Shown here piece after piece: positions 23,083 to 33,655 of a stretch of 64,000 nucleotides of DNA. The position numbers and the translations under genes were made by a program. Below the pieces are notes generated by a model. It saw only the letters and a list, made by a program, of their open reading frames with translations, was not told the DNA's origin and ran no database searches. Source of the stretch: Diphasiastrum complanatum (lineage: Eukaryota; Streptophyta; Lycopodiopsida; Lycopodiales; Lycopodiaceae); NCBI GenBank assembly GCA_029204225.1, contig CM055111.1, forward strand, positions 3,566,287 through 3,630,286, read 5' to 3'. The first letter of the stretch is position 1. Each line of letters starts with the position of its first letter.

Positions 23083-23693
23083 TTGACAGAGCAGCTTTTA
23101 GAGGCAAATGAAAAAGTACGTGCATGGCCAGAGCCTAGAATTCGTGACCTCATTGAGCCAGCGCTCATGGATCAGCACTCAGTAACACACAGTGAGCCAG
23201 CGCTCATGGATATGCAATGGTACAAGGAGCACTACAAAGAGCTTGCAGACTATGACAAAGTAATAAAAAACATAGTGATGGTCTTCAGTTCGAAAGATAG
23301 CACAATCACAGATGAAAACATTGACCAAATAATTGCAAAAGGAGAAGAAGCTATAGCTGAGCTTGACGATAAAATGAGGAAGTTTACTGAGGATGCCATC
23401 AAATTCAAGATGGATGATACTGCTGGTTTTTATGACTTTGATGATAAAGATGAAAAGGAGGAAGAGAAGTTGAACCTGAAAAAGATGATTGCAAAGCATT
23501 AGATTGAGCCGCCAAAGCATGAACGAAAGTGCAATTACTCTGAATCAGATTATTGCAAACAAGCAATGCGCACCGGAGGTCCAGCTAAAAGCCAAGAGAG
23601 CCTCAAATTGCCTCAATTGCATGATTTTCAGTTCTTCAATGTTCAACGTTTAATAGAGCTATATGAAAAGGAAGGTCCAAATAATGGCGTGGA
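23083..23693 (+). pseudogene. ISWI chromatin-remodeller fragment (HAND-proximal region), right copy
   Basis: From about 23278 the frame reads MVFSSKDSTITDENIDQIIA, then KFTEDAIKFKMDDTAGFYDF, the signature of plant ISWI between the helicase core and HAND domain. A TAG at 23500-23502 replaces the tryptophan that is intact in the left copy. Beyond it the frame continues with IEPPKHERKCNYSESDY and PQLHDFQFFNVQRL to about 23674, where similarity stops. An 8-bp deletion near 23612 removes the IPRM segment. The first 65 codons from ATG 23083 are not ISWI-like. No introns interrupt the match. The two copies share the same ends and the same two-base insertion, so they come from one already damaged capture. 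Confidence 0.78.
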
Positions 23694-24339
23694 GAGAGAG
23701 AACTAGCGTGAAGAGAGAGAAGATTTAGGTTGGGGAATTAGGGTTAGGGTAGGTTAGGTTAGGCCTTTAGGGTTAGGGCTGATTTTTTTTTTAACTGAGT
23801 TGGCAAAATCTTCAAAATGAAGAAATGGGAAAAAAATTTACAAGGAAGTAAAACTTCAAGAATGAAGAATTGAAGTGCTTCTCTCCCAAATTCTCTACTC
23901 AAATTAGAATTTGACCTCTTCCACAAGATTTGTCATATCTCCCTCAATTTTCAACCAAATTGGCTGCAAAGTGGCTTAGATTCAAGCTAAGAGTGAGATC
24001 TACAATCTTACAAAATTACAGTCAGAAAGTTTGGATAAAAATTCAGCCAAAAATGGGAAAAACAGACTGCAAAAAACTACAAATAGCTAAAATTGAAAAG
24101 AAAACACTAAAATGGCCATAACTTGGTCATTATAGCTCCAAATCAGGAAATCTCAGTACCTCCAGAAAGCTAAAAGAGAGGTCTATTGATATACAACAAG
24201 AAACTACACAAAAAACGAGAATTATATAGTCAATAACTGAATCAAAGCTTGTTGGAAATTGAAAAATCAAGAAAGCTTAAACAAGAAACTCAACCAAATT
24301 TAACAAAAGCCACCAAATCTGATGGAGAAAGGATCTAAT

Positions 24340-24351
24340 GCTCTGATACCA
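24340..24351 (-). promoter_or_regulatory. Primer-binding site, initiator tRNA-Met (minus strand)
   Basis: GCTCTGATACCA on the plus strand is TGGTATCAGAGC on the minus strand. Leftward (downstream for this element) lies a leader-like stretch (GGCCATAACTTGG near 24113), then the right arm with the ISWI fragment. If this element owns the arm, the ISWI piece is antisense within a retroelement. Confidence 0.7.
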
Positions 24352-24360
24352 AAATTTTCA

Positions 24361-25113
24361 TGTGCCAACCTTAGCATTCAAACATCTAATCCATTCATTA
24401 AACATCAAATTACAATGGAAATGCAAGAAATCAAGAAACTAGTCAAAAATCAAGAAGATAGCTAAAAGTAGCAAAACTTCACCAAAATCGGCAAAGTAAG
24501 GTATCTCTATTCATGATTATTGATCATTCACAAGAGAGGGCCTGACTCTAGAGCATGATCATAGCTCTCATTTGATTTTAGGCACATGAACCATTTTCTC
24601 CATCAAGAAAACTCTCCAAGAGAAGCTCCAAGATCTCTTAAAACTCAAAATTACAAAATGAACAAAAGCCTCCAAATTTAGCACGACCTCAGTTATTTAT
24701 AGTGGTCATTTGTGCCTCTACTATAAGTTTGGGCCTTATTCAGCTAAATTGGGCCTTACAACCATTATTACAATTCCGCTATTCTCAATTCTAGCGAGGT
24801 TGTTTGAACCACTTTATTAACTCTCCTATTGACTAGTTCTAATCTAATTTAGCTCCATGGCTATATTTGGCAATTCATTAGTAAGCTCATGGGCTAAATA
24901 CATGTAGCACATGACAGAAAGTCCACCACCAAACCATGCTTTTTGCCTCCTATAAAATAGGAGATTTGGAATTTGTCCCATATGAAAGCTATGTACAATG
25001 GATATGAACTTTGCACATGCATTTTCACACATGTGGATAGGTCATTACACGTGTGGATCCACATAGATATCAAACAAATAACTTAATCAAGGTGAAAATT
25101 GTCAAATCTAACA
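24361..25113 (-). repeat. Candidate LTR upstream of the minus-strand PBS
   Basis: Read on the minus strand it would start TGTTAGATTTG at 25113 and end GGTTGGCACA at 24361, nine bases before the primer-binding site. A TATA-like CTATAAATAAC lies near 24700 on that strand. No second copy is present in the window, so the ends are inferred from the TG...CA borders alone. Confidence 0.42.
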
Positions 25114-25114
25114 A

Positions 25115-26130
25115 GATGTATGATTCAAGTGTCCTAATCTATAATGCCAAAGTAATGCCTTATTGACAAGAACAGAGGTCTTCAAGGCTTAACTTCTATC
25201 AGAATAACAATGAGTCAGTCTATATAAGTATCCATGCCTCTTGCTGAGTGCAAGGATCTTACTTGTCCTATCGATAATTCGGTACTGATCAGACTCAAAC
25301 TCTACCCTATGACCTAAATCAATAATTCTACTTAACGATAACAGATTCATAGAGAGTTTAGGTACATACGAAACATTTGATAGTGGTTTGATTTGATCAT
25401 GTTGGAACTTCAATCTTATAGTGCCTTCACCTTTGATAGTATGTGTGCTATCGTCACCAACATTAACTAATTTCTTTGTACTGTAAGGCATATAGGAGTG
25501 AAAATGCTCACGATAATTGGTCATATGTTGAGTAGCTCCCAAATCTAGAAACAAGAAATTATCAACTTGCATCTTTTGGTCTTTGATCATAAACGCTTCT
25601 TTGTCCATGTTGATTGTAGGAGATTGAGATGATACTATGACTACATTCGCCTATTGATCTAGTTGGTTATTGGCATTTTTTTTTTTTTAGAATTCTGTAA
25701 CCCTGAATCTCATGATTAATGTGTTTGCAATACTTATAGAACTTCTTCTTCTTTGACTGTGGATTTGATAATTGCTCTTGACTTTGTGTCGGCTTTTGAT
25801 TCGATGTGGACTACTTAGAGCTTTTCTTCTTCTGTCGCTTAGAACCTTTATTGACATATAGAGCGTGAGATGATCAAGTCGAAGAGGTGTCTTGACTTAT
25901 TCAATTATCGTCTTGCAACAACATAGTGATAACTCTAGTGAGAGTTAAATCTGAGTGTGTCGATATGATCATCACCTAGTTTTCATATGTAGAAGGCAAG
26001 CTTGATAGCAATTTCATAATTGCATGTTGATCGTCGATGGTTGATCCGACATTTGCCATCTATTGCAAGAGATTGTTAAACTGGTTAACGTGATTCTGAA
26101 GTGAATCACCATTTCACATCTTGAGTGTGA
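25115..26130 (-). pseudogene. Ty1/copia gag-protease fragment
   Basis: The frame at 25189-25608 contains FLFLDLGATQHMTNYREHF, a copia protease active site with DLGA in place of DSGA, then LSNVSYVPKLSMNLLSLSRI and ILALSKRHGYLYRLTHCYS. These are the usual protease-to-integrase linker phrases. Sequence to about 26130 matches the nucleocapsid and gag C-terminal part of the element at 47413-52914 with many changes. It therefore belongs to a related but distinct copy. Both gag N-terminus and integrase are missing. Stops and a poly-T insertion near 25676 show it is dead. Confidence 0.75.
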
Positions 26131-27083
26131 TGTGATGCAAAAAATAATGATGGAACGCAAATTGCAAATATCAATCAAGCTCTGAAACAAAACGAAATGA
26201 AACGAAGCAAAACTAGGCAAAGCAAAAATTGAATAAGTCTGATATTGACATTGCTAAAGCGAAATCAAATTAATCGTGAATGAAAATAATTCGGATGTAT
26301 TTCAGATATGATTGATGGTCACTACCTGCTATATGATTCCTACAATCCTCCAGAAAGTAGACAGGCACTGCTGATCTACGTTATAGATTAATACAACATT
26401 CAACAAAACTGAACCAGTGTTTGGAATTGATAAAACAAGTGAGTGAGATACACATGCGATAGTAGACAATAGTTCATTCAAGATCAGACAAAATTGAGAG
26501 TGATATGTGCATAATAGCTACAGTATCATCTATTGATCCTCTTGATTTCGAGGGTTGTATGACAGACCAACACAACGCAGTGGCGTGAGAGAGAATAGTG
26601 TCCTCTCAGGGGTAGTGTCTCACTTACTAACGGACTTCTTGGATCTCTGTAGATCCTGCTTACAAAGTTGTCTCGCTCACTGGTGGACTTCTATTCTGTA
26701 TATTTTCTATCTACTACTGTATATATTTTATACATCTAGTAATTGAATACATTCAGAGTAGCATATCTGATTAGATAGATTAAACAATTTATAACTAATC
26801 ATGGATTAAAGAGAGGTGGATTAGACATGTCCTAACGTTCTTCCGCTGACGTCATCATATCATATTAGGATTTTTTGAACTTCATGGTACTTGCATGATC
26901 TTCATGATCCTTTGCAGCATGAAGGTCATAAGATGTTGCAAAGATTTTCGTGTCGCTTTGAGTCGTTTGACTTTCACGTCGTTTGACTTTCTCCTGTTGT
27001 ATCACAAACATTTTTCTTTCACGAACATTTCACATTCGTGTCTTTTCGTTAGGATGTAGATTTTGACAAATTTTTAGTAATCA
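26131..27083. other. Unassigned stretch between copia fragments
   Basis: No coding motif. TATA-like strings near 26696 and 26716 hint at LTR material, but no matching second copy or primer-binding site is present. Confidence 0.35.
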
Positions 27084-27770
27084 TCAATAAAGGTTATATA
27101 ATACTTTGAGCCTCCTACTGAGATCACGCTTAAAGGTCCACAGATGTCTGAATGTACAAGCTCTAGAATCTTTGTTGTTCTGTAGGAGTCTTTGACAAAA
27201 GGAGTATGCATCACAGGTCAGCGAACTGGTTGCATTCGAGATGCTCACCCCTGTGATTGCTCCATGATGGCTTGCTTGATATAGTGCCATTGAATTCATA
27301 TGGCATTGTCTCTTGTGCCATAGAGTATCTGGCGAATCATCATGAGTCTGATGCACTTGATCTGCAGGTAGGCATACCTTCAAGTGATATAGGTTGTCTT
27401 TTCTTCTACCTTGAGTGATAAGTGTACTGATACTTACATCAACAACGTTGCATAATTCGTCTGAGAATGTTACATGCATCCCTGCATCAACTATTCTTGC
27501 AACTGGTAGCAAGTCCTGCTGCATCATAGGCACGAACAAAACATCTTCGAGTCATCTGTCTCTACCGTTAGTGTTGAGCCATAGTGAATTAATACCATTC
27601 ACTTGATGCTTTGATCCATCTCCAAGAATGATAAATCTTGATGGATATGCACTTCGGAAGTCAGACATGATCCGTCTTGATGTAATGAAGTGTCAGGTAG
27701 CTCCTGAATCAACAATTACCTCATGTGTGTCAGGTGTTGATACTGCACACATGTCTGCATAGATGTAGGC
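27084..27770 (-). pseudogene. Ty1/copia protease to pre-integrase fragment
   Basis: On the minus strand the sequence passes through a protease-like VDSGATWHF (near 27705), then MMQQDLLPVARIVDAG, then RKDNLYHLKVCLP and DTLWHKRQCHMNSMALY. The last phrase corresponds to the LWHRRLGH zinc-binding pre-integrase domain with altered residues. The frame at 27084-27539 is open, but the protease part lies in another frame. The wording differs from the other copia pieces here, so this is a separate family. Integrase core and RT are absent. Confidence 0.65.
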
Positions 27771-27852
27771 GGTTGAATTTCTGTGATTCGATCTTTCTTC
27801 GCCCATCTTTGAGCTCTCTGGATCCTCGACATAGGACAAACTCTTATTGTTC

Positions 27853-28020
27853 TAAAAGGTTTAATCTAGACAATGTGCTTTATGTTCTATCTATCACCAA
27901 AAACTTGCTTGGTGCTAGTCAATTGATGTGGATAATGGTTATGATGTCCACTTCAAGCATGGTTTTTGCTCTAGAATTTGCACTCGGTGTCACCTCCTTT
28001 GTCATCAAAGCCCTTTAATT
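27853..28020 (+). pseudogene. Small Ty1/copia protease-linker fragment
   Basis: The plus strand gives NLDNVLYVLSITKNLLGASQ, the phrase that follows the protease in copia polyproteins (usually VLYVPSLSKNLLSVSQL). The rest is unrecognisable. It is oriented opposite to the copia pieces on either side. Confidence 0.55.
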
Positions 28021-28101
28021 AGACATCACACAAGTATAAAGCTTATAAATTTGACCTTAAGACATCTCCCTTCTTTATGTAACAAGCATCTCCATCAAAC
28101 T

Positions 28102-29035
28102 CTACTTGATGTCCATTGTCATTTGTCCAACACCAAAAAGACTCTTTGAAAGTGAAGGTATGTACAATACATTTTCAAGTCTTAATTTTCTTGTATTTGA
28201 GAGAACAAGAGAAATAGAGCCAATACATTCAATGACACACTCACCATCATTTGTCGTATAGATCACTTGCTTGACTCCATCATAAGTGACTAAGGAAGAT
28301 AAGAATTCTGTATGACTAGTCATATGAGAACTAGCTCGACTATCAATCCACCATGACTCTTTGTCACTTTCTCTTGAGATAAGACTTGAAGACATCATAA
28401 GAGTACCAAAAACCTCATTACTAGCATCTTCGTCATTAGTAAAGTTTCTTTGCTTGCTATCTTCTAATTGCTTTCTTTTCTTTTTAGCATTCATTAGCAA
28501 AATGACACTTTTTGCCACAATAAAAGCACTTGAGTTTAGACTTATCCTTCTTACCACCATAAGAGGATGTTGCCATTGCCTTTGGTGAAGAGTGCCTCTA
28601 CATGGTAGAAGTAGGTTCACTTCTTGACTTGATATTAGAAACCCTATCCTCTTCGGCCACCAACACCTCTTGCAACTGTTCAGTACATGGCAAAGTTCTT
28701 TGAATAGAAAAACTTTGAACAAGATTAGCATAGCCCTCTCCTAAGCCATTCAGAAGAAGTTGAACAATATCAATGTTACCGATAGCATCACCAACACATG
28801 CTGAGTCACCATTAAGAGATTTAACCCTCATCACATAAGAGTTAGCACTTTCACCTTCTTTTTGATAGCTTTGAAGAATTCTTCTTCTTAGAGTGAGCAC
28901 CCTAGATGTGGACTTTGACTCATAAATCTTTTGAAGAGTCCTCCATGCCTCATAAGATGAAGTACAAGCTCCTACCTCTTTTAGAAGCTCATTCAAGATA
29001 TTCATCTTGATGATGTGTAAAGACATCTTTGCCTT
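28102..29035 (-). pseudogene. Ty1/copia gag-nucleocapsid-protease fragment, same lineage as the element at 61163
   Basis: The minus-strand frame at 28598-29026 begins MSLHIIKMNILNELLKEVG and includes ESKSTSRVLTLRRRILQSY, closely paralleling gag at 61749-62510. A second frame (28102-28731) continues through a nucleocapsid-like stretch (FIVAKSVILLMNAKKKRK, with the zinc cysteines not readable in frame) into the protease WWIDSRASSHMTSHTEFLSS, where DSG has become DSR, and ends SLSKSLFGVGQM. The N-terminal gag and everything after the protease are missing. Frameshifts separate the parts. Confidence 0.78.
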
Positions 29036-29039
29036 CTTT

Positions 29040-30258
29040 CGATAAATGATTTGATCTTAGACAATATCAGGTTCCTCTTCAATACAGAACACAAGATCCA
29101 TCATATCATTCATAGTTAGCAATAACACTCTAGTGATACAATCTGGGAATTGTAGTCGAATAGAGCCTTGGTCCATGACTTTGTGTGAGCTCGAGTCTCC
29201 AAAAAAAATGTACTTTGATTATGTTGTTGTGAGGTTTGAGAATAGGTTCTTACATGGTGTCATGTGTTGTGAAGCACCTAAATCAAGATACCATTCACAA
29301 ATATTTTGCTTGGTTGATCGTGTACCACAGTGCCTTCTCATCTTCTTGGGAATTTTTGATAGAGTTAGAATCTCCATCTTGGTGCTGCTGCATCTTCTTC
29401 CTCGCTTCATTGTGCTTGAGGATACAACAATCTTTGATGTCGTGATCTCCTGCAGTATCTTCAAAAGATTTTGGTCGTGGCTGGTTGTTGTTGTCGATTT
29501 ACTAAGAAAGTTTTAGCTTTTGGTAAAAGTTGTGGCTACCTTTACAAATTAAGCCATTGCTACTCTACCAACAGTCAAGCTCGCATTGAATCTGGCTGCT
29601 CCGCCTTCGTCTTTTTGTCCTTGAAGTTCTTCTTCTTGGACTGCTGCTTATTAGAGTACAATGCCCTTGATTTGGTACTTTTTGTAGATAAGCTCTTTCT
29701 CCTAACTTCTTCTTGCAATAGACTTGCTATCAACTTCTAGAGTGATAGCGCAGGAGTATGGGTCAAGAGCAATACTAGGTTGTCATAGGAGGACGGAAGA
29801 CAAGAAGAGACATTGTTGAGTCTTCTTCAGAAATAGGAGAACCTATTGTAGCTAGTTGATTCAGCAATTGTTTGAACTCATTCAAATGATCATTGACTGA
29901 GGTGCCTTCACTCATTTTGAGTGTAAGGACCTTCTTTCTCAGGAAGAGACAAGTCGATACATCTGAAGTCTCATAGATACTTGTGAAGATATCCCACGCT
30001 TCTTTGGAGGTGTTATTGTTTGACACATGAGCAATCTGAGTGTCTTTCAGATTCAAGGATACAATGGCAAGAGCTTTGCCATCCTTTGCTTCCCATCTTG
30101 GAAGCATTTCAGGTTCTACTGGTTTGGCTATAGAACCATTTACGTATCCCCATAGCTCCTTTTCGATAAGATCATCCTCATCTTGAATTTCCACATGTGA
30201 AAATCATCTTTGTTGAACTTGTTGATCAAGCGGATCTCTGAGGTTGAATATTCCATTA
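29040..30258 (-). pseudogene. Ty1/copia gag-protease fragment, second lineage
   Basis: Gag starts with MEYSTSEIRLINKF at about 30258 and continues as MWKFKMRMILSKR. In the frame 29775-30194 come MLPRWEAKDGKALAIVSLNL and SEGTSVNDHLNEFKQLLNQL, a typical UBN2-type copia gag. The protease part at 29219-29464 reads WYLDLGASQHMTPCKNLFSN. Between them, at about 29498-29580, a piece of protease-linker sequence lies in the opposite orientation. This element joins the lineage-one fragment at about 29036 without a visible LTR. Integrase and RT are missing. Confidence 0.75.
29498..29580 (+). pseudogene. About 80-bp inverted copia filler fragment
   Basis: The plus strand reads TKKVLAFGKSCGYLYKLSHC then YSTNSQA. 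This matches the linker RTSKILALGKRHGYLYRLSH of the minus-strand element at 50536-51348. It interrupts the minus-strand gag/nucleocapsid region, so it is a short templated insertion rather than part of that gene. Confidence 0.65.
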
Positions 30259-30329
30259 TGATCGATGAACAGAGATTGAACACAAAACAAGGTCTATGCC
30301 ACAACAGAAATCGAGGCCATTGTCCCAAC

Positions 30330-32453
30330 AGATGATAAAAATGAACAATGATAATTGATGATAAGGATCTAGATTTCTTAGAGAACGGAGTGATAGAGCA
30401 GTTCTAATTGTGTTGATTAATGAGTATTAGTGTAGGTGTCACAGACAACCATAGAGAGAGATTTCATAAACAATTAGGCATCTGAGATAGCCATGCAGTT
30501 CTCTGATATTGATATTTTGATATAAAGAAATGCTAAATGATTAAGCATCAAAGACAACCATACATTTCTTCGTTTATGATACTTGCGGAATACGAGTGAG
30601 AGATAATTAAAATTCAACGAGAATGCAATGAGATAGACAATAGCGAATCTGTATATTCAATGTTGTAATAACAAATATCAGATCACAAGAAAATTGCGCT
30701 GATAAGCGCATGATCCTACCTATAGAAACAAATCAATTGTTATAGACTGAATATTATTTGTCTCTCTATATTCTCTAACTTTGAGGAGTCACATACTGTG
30801 AAGATTTGTTTTTGGTCATTTGATCTTTGTCGTATCTTCCACACACCTTTCTCCAGTCCCTCATTTACATATATATAGCTATTGGATGATCTTGTGTTAT
30901 TCTAACTTTACAATTACAAGATCGTTAACAGTTGTTTAACTGATCAATTAGGTCAATTATTATTGGAGTGTGATGACGTAGATAGTCTATACGTGAAATC
31001 CTATGCAAATATGCACAGTGTCGCATTTTTCACATTTTTCGGGAAAATGCGATATTCTCCGAAATGGCCCGAAATCTCCAGTTAGCACTTCTGTCACATT
31101 TTTTGCAAATACTCAGAATGACCCGAAAGTGAAGTAGAAGACTTTGTCGAGTTTTTTGCCATTTTCGTCTGTTGAAGTTTGCGAGTTAAAATGTAGATTA
31201 TTGCGACAAATAGTTCAAAAATGAAGACTTCTTTGAGAGAGTGATTTACATAGAGAAAAAGGAGGGCTGTTAGGATGAGTAGGTGTAAGATTAAATTGCA
31301 ACACGTCGCACTCCCAATACAGGCAACAGTCTTGTTGGTCACCACATGTTTGATCGTCAGCTCCGCTCATGTCGACAAGATCTCCAAAATCTCCTTTCGA
31401 TACCTTCTTTTCTATTTCCATACTCACTCTACCCATCTCCTACCCACATACAATTGGGCCCACCTGGTCTACAAAGAGCTATATTTAGCTCTTAACAAAC
31501 CCAATAAATCACTACCGGTGGCTTACAAACCGACATTATTCTAGCCAAACTTCCTGACACCCATCCCCGCCCTGCAAAACCCACTGCTGCTTGCCAAGCC
31601 CTTTTTGTTGGAAATTAAGCCCAGAGTTGTCTCCTTGGTGAATGACTAATTCCTATTTCATGATTCTTCGTGCATGCTTATTGATCATTGATCTAGGGTC
31701 AGGTGAAACCTATTTTTGGTTCAAAGTCTGCTCATTTAATACCTGCAAGAATCATAACTTAGATAGCCAAACTATTTGAAGAACATCTACAACGGGCTTC
31801 CGGTTGATCTCCAGCAAAGGGTAACTAATCCTGTCATAATTTCAAGTTCAAATGTTAAGTTTAATAACTTGAAGTCATTGAAGACTTGGCCATCTTCAAG
31901 GACTTCCACAAAACTTGCATTTAGAACAAGTCTGCAGATTTATACTACTTTTTCAACAGTCTATAGAAATACACTAAGTGTCGCACAGTTCACATTTTTC
32001 GCACATACTCAAAAACTGTGACACTTGCCTTCTACTTCTTCCGATCAATTATTTTGAAGAAGTCAACTTGTTCACAGTTTAAAAGTTTAACTATTTTCAA
32101 CACCTTCGGCTTTTTCGCATTTTCCTTAAAATGCAAAGAGAGAGAGAAAATTCAGAAGGTCCTCTACTTTTAAGGGTTAAACTCTTAAAGGCACCTTCAC
32201 CTTGTTTTTAAGGACACCTTCAACATTTTACGGACACCTTAAACTGTTTACGGGCACCTTCGGCTTTTTCGCAAAATTTCGAAAAGAGAGAAAAATGCCG
32301 AAGGTCATCTATTTTGAACAAGGAACATTCCCAGCCACTTCCCAAAATTTGCGAAGTGAGAGAAAACCACTTCACTCAAAATGTGAATTGAGAGAATTTG
32401 CGACATCCTTGTCCGCATCAACGTTCCTGATTTGTTGACCGTATATACTATGT
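30330..32453. other. Unassigned stretch with short tandem motifs
   Basis: No gene recognised. GTGTCGCA...TTCACATTTTTCG phrases recur near 31020 and 31980, suggesting a dispersed repeat. The junction with copia integrase sequence is at about 32454. The minisatellite at 32188-32290 is listed separately. Confidence 0.4.
32188..32290. repeat. Four-unit minisatellite, GGCACCTTCRRC type
   Basis: GGCACCTTCACC, GGACACCTTCAAC, GGACACCTTAAAC and GGGCACCTTCGGC recur at 20-24 bp spacing, each followed by a T-rich tail and (T)TTAC or TTTCGC. Confidence 0.65.
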
Positions 32454-33265
32454 ATAGTTGGAGGAACTTTGGCATAGAAGGTTGGGACATCCTAACTATA
32501 ATTCTATGGTGTCCATGGTCAAGAAAGCCAAAGCTATTGGCTTGCCTAATCTTATCTCCAAGAATTTCAAGCCATGTGAGGCTTGTGCCAATCTAAGTCT
32601 CATAAGAAGCCTTTTTCAAAGTCATCTATCAAGACTACACATCCATTGGAGCTCATACACTCGGATGTGCACTTCTCATCTTCAAAGAGCAAGGGTGGTG
32701 CTACTTGCTTTGTAACTTTCATTGATGATTTCACTAGACTTACTTGGGTATATCTTCTAGCTTCAAAGTCTATGGTGTTTGACTATTTCCAAAAAAGCTC
32801 AAAGCTCTAGTTGAAAAGCAATTTTCATACAAAATCAAGATTCTTAGAAGTGATGGAGGTGGTGAGTATACCTCCAATAAATGTCATGATTATTGTGAGC
32901 TTGAAGGCATTAAAAGGGAGTTTTCTTGTGCATATACACCATCTCAAAATGGGGTGGCTGAAAGAAAGAATAGAACATTGTGTGAATGTGCCAAAACCAT
33001 TAGAATTGAGGCATCCTTGCCAAAAGACTTTTGGGGTGAGGCTGTCAATTGTTCAAACTATCTTTGGAATCAATTCCCTCATGTTGCACTTGGAAGAAAG
33101 TCACCATATGAAGCACTCTATTTGAAGAAACCTAAGGTTGAACACCTTAGAGTATTTGGATGCATTTGCTTTGTCCATATTCCCTTGGAAACAAGAAAGA
33201 AGGATGATCCTTGTGCAAGCAAAGGAGTAATGGTTGGATATTCATCCAACAAGAAAGCCTATTGA
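32454..33265 (+). pseudogene. Ty1/copia integrase (copy A1)
   Basis: The frame at 32458 opens with LWHRRLGHPNYNSMVSMVKK and FKPCEAC, the HHCC zinc-binding domain. After a frameshift come LIHSDVHFSSSKSKGG and FVTFIDDFTRLTWVY, with the first catalytic Asp in HSD. A further frame holds the second Asp (RSDGGGEYTSN near 32850). Then NGVAERKNRTL gives the catalytic Glu, followed by FWGEAVNCSNYL and LRVFGCICFVHIPLETRKK. All three catalytic positions can be seen, but at least three frameshifts or stops break the gene. Gag and protease are missing: the element starts abruptly at about 32454. Confidence 0.82.
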
Positions 33266-33271
33266 ATCTAC

Positions 33272-33655
33272 ATGCTCTCTACTTCTAAAGTAATTGATGG
33301 TAGAGATGTAGTTTTTCATGAAGAAGAAAAGTCCAACTTTGGAGGGGCCGAGATCAAGCAACCTCAAAATCTATCACCTTTTGTTATTGAAGACAATCAA
33401 CATATGGAGGAGTTGAGATTTGAAGATGGAAGTCCTCAGATTTTCACTCCTAGAAGATCCATGAGGGAGATATCCAAGCCCAAAAGGCTCACTTATGATG
33501 ACAAAGGAAAACAAGTGGATCTTGATTCCACTTATGCTTATTTTGTTTCTCACGAGGAGCCCAAAGATGTTCAAGAAGCCCTCAATACCAAGGAGTGGTA
33601 TGAGGTCATGAAGATTGAATATGATGCCTTGATCACCAACCACACATAGGAGCTA
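33272..33655 (+). pseudogene. Copia integrase-RT linker (copy A1)
   Basis: An open frame of 125 codons (33272-33649) covers the variable linker. It includes VVFHEEEKSNFGG, RRSMREISKPKR and EEPKDVQEALNTKEWYEVMK, the phrase that introduces the copia RT domain. It ends in a TAG just before the RT frame starts at 33656. The duplicated block shared with 57471-60798 begins inside this linker, at 33520. Confidence 0.78.

Larger units (their letters stand above)
22228..24032. repeat. Right arm of the 1.8-kb inverted repeat
   Basis: It runs from GAACTCCTCTAATGG at 22228 to GTCAGAAAGTTT ending at 24032, the reverse complement of 9368-11211. It contains the same minisatellite, tandem duplication, ISWI fragment and telomere-like motif in inverted order. 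Divergence (substitutions and small indels) is clear, so the arms are not recent. Confidence 0.82.

Noticed and set aside
9368-24032. Reading the whole inverted-repeat region as one long-TIR DNA transposon
   Set aside because: No transposase, no target-site duplication at the outer ends, and arm ends that do not look like MULE or hAT termini.
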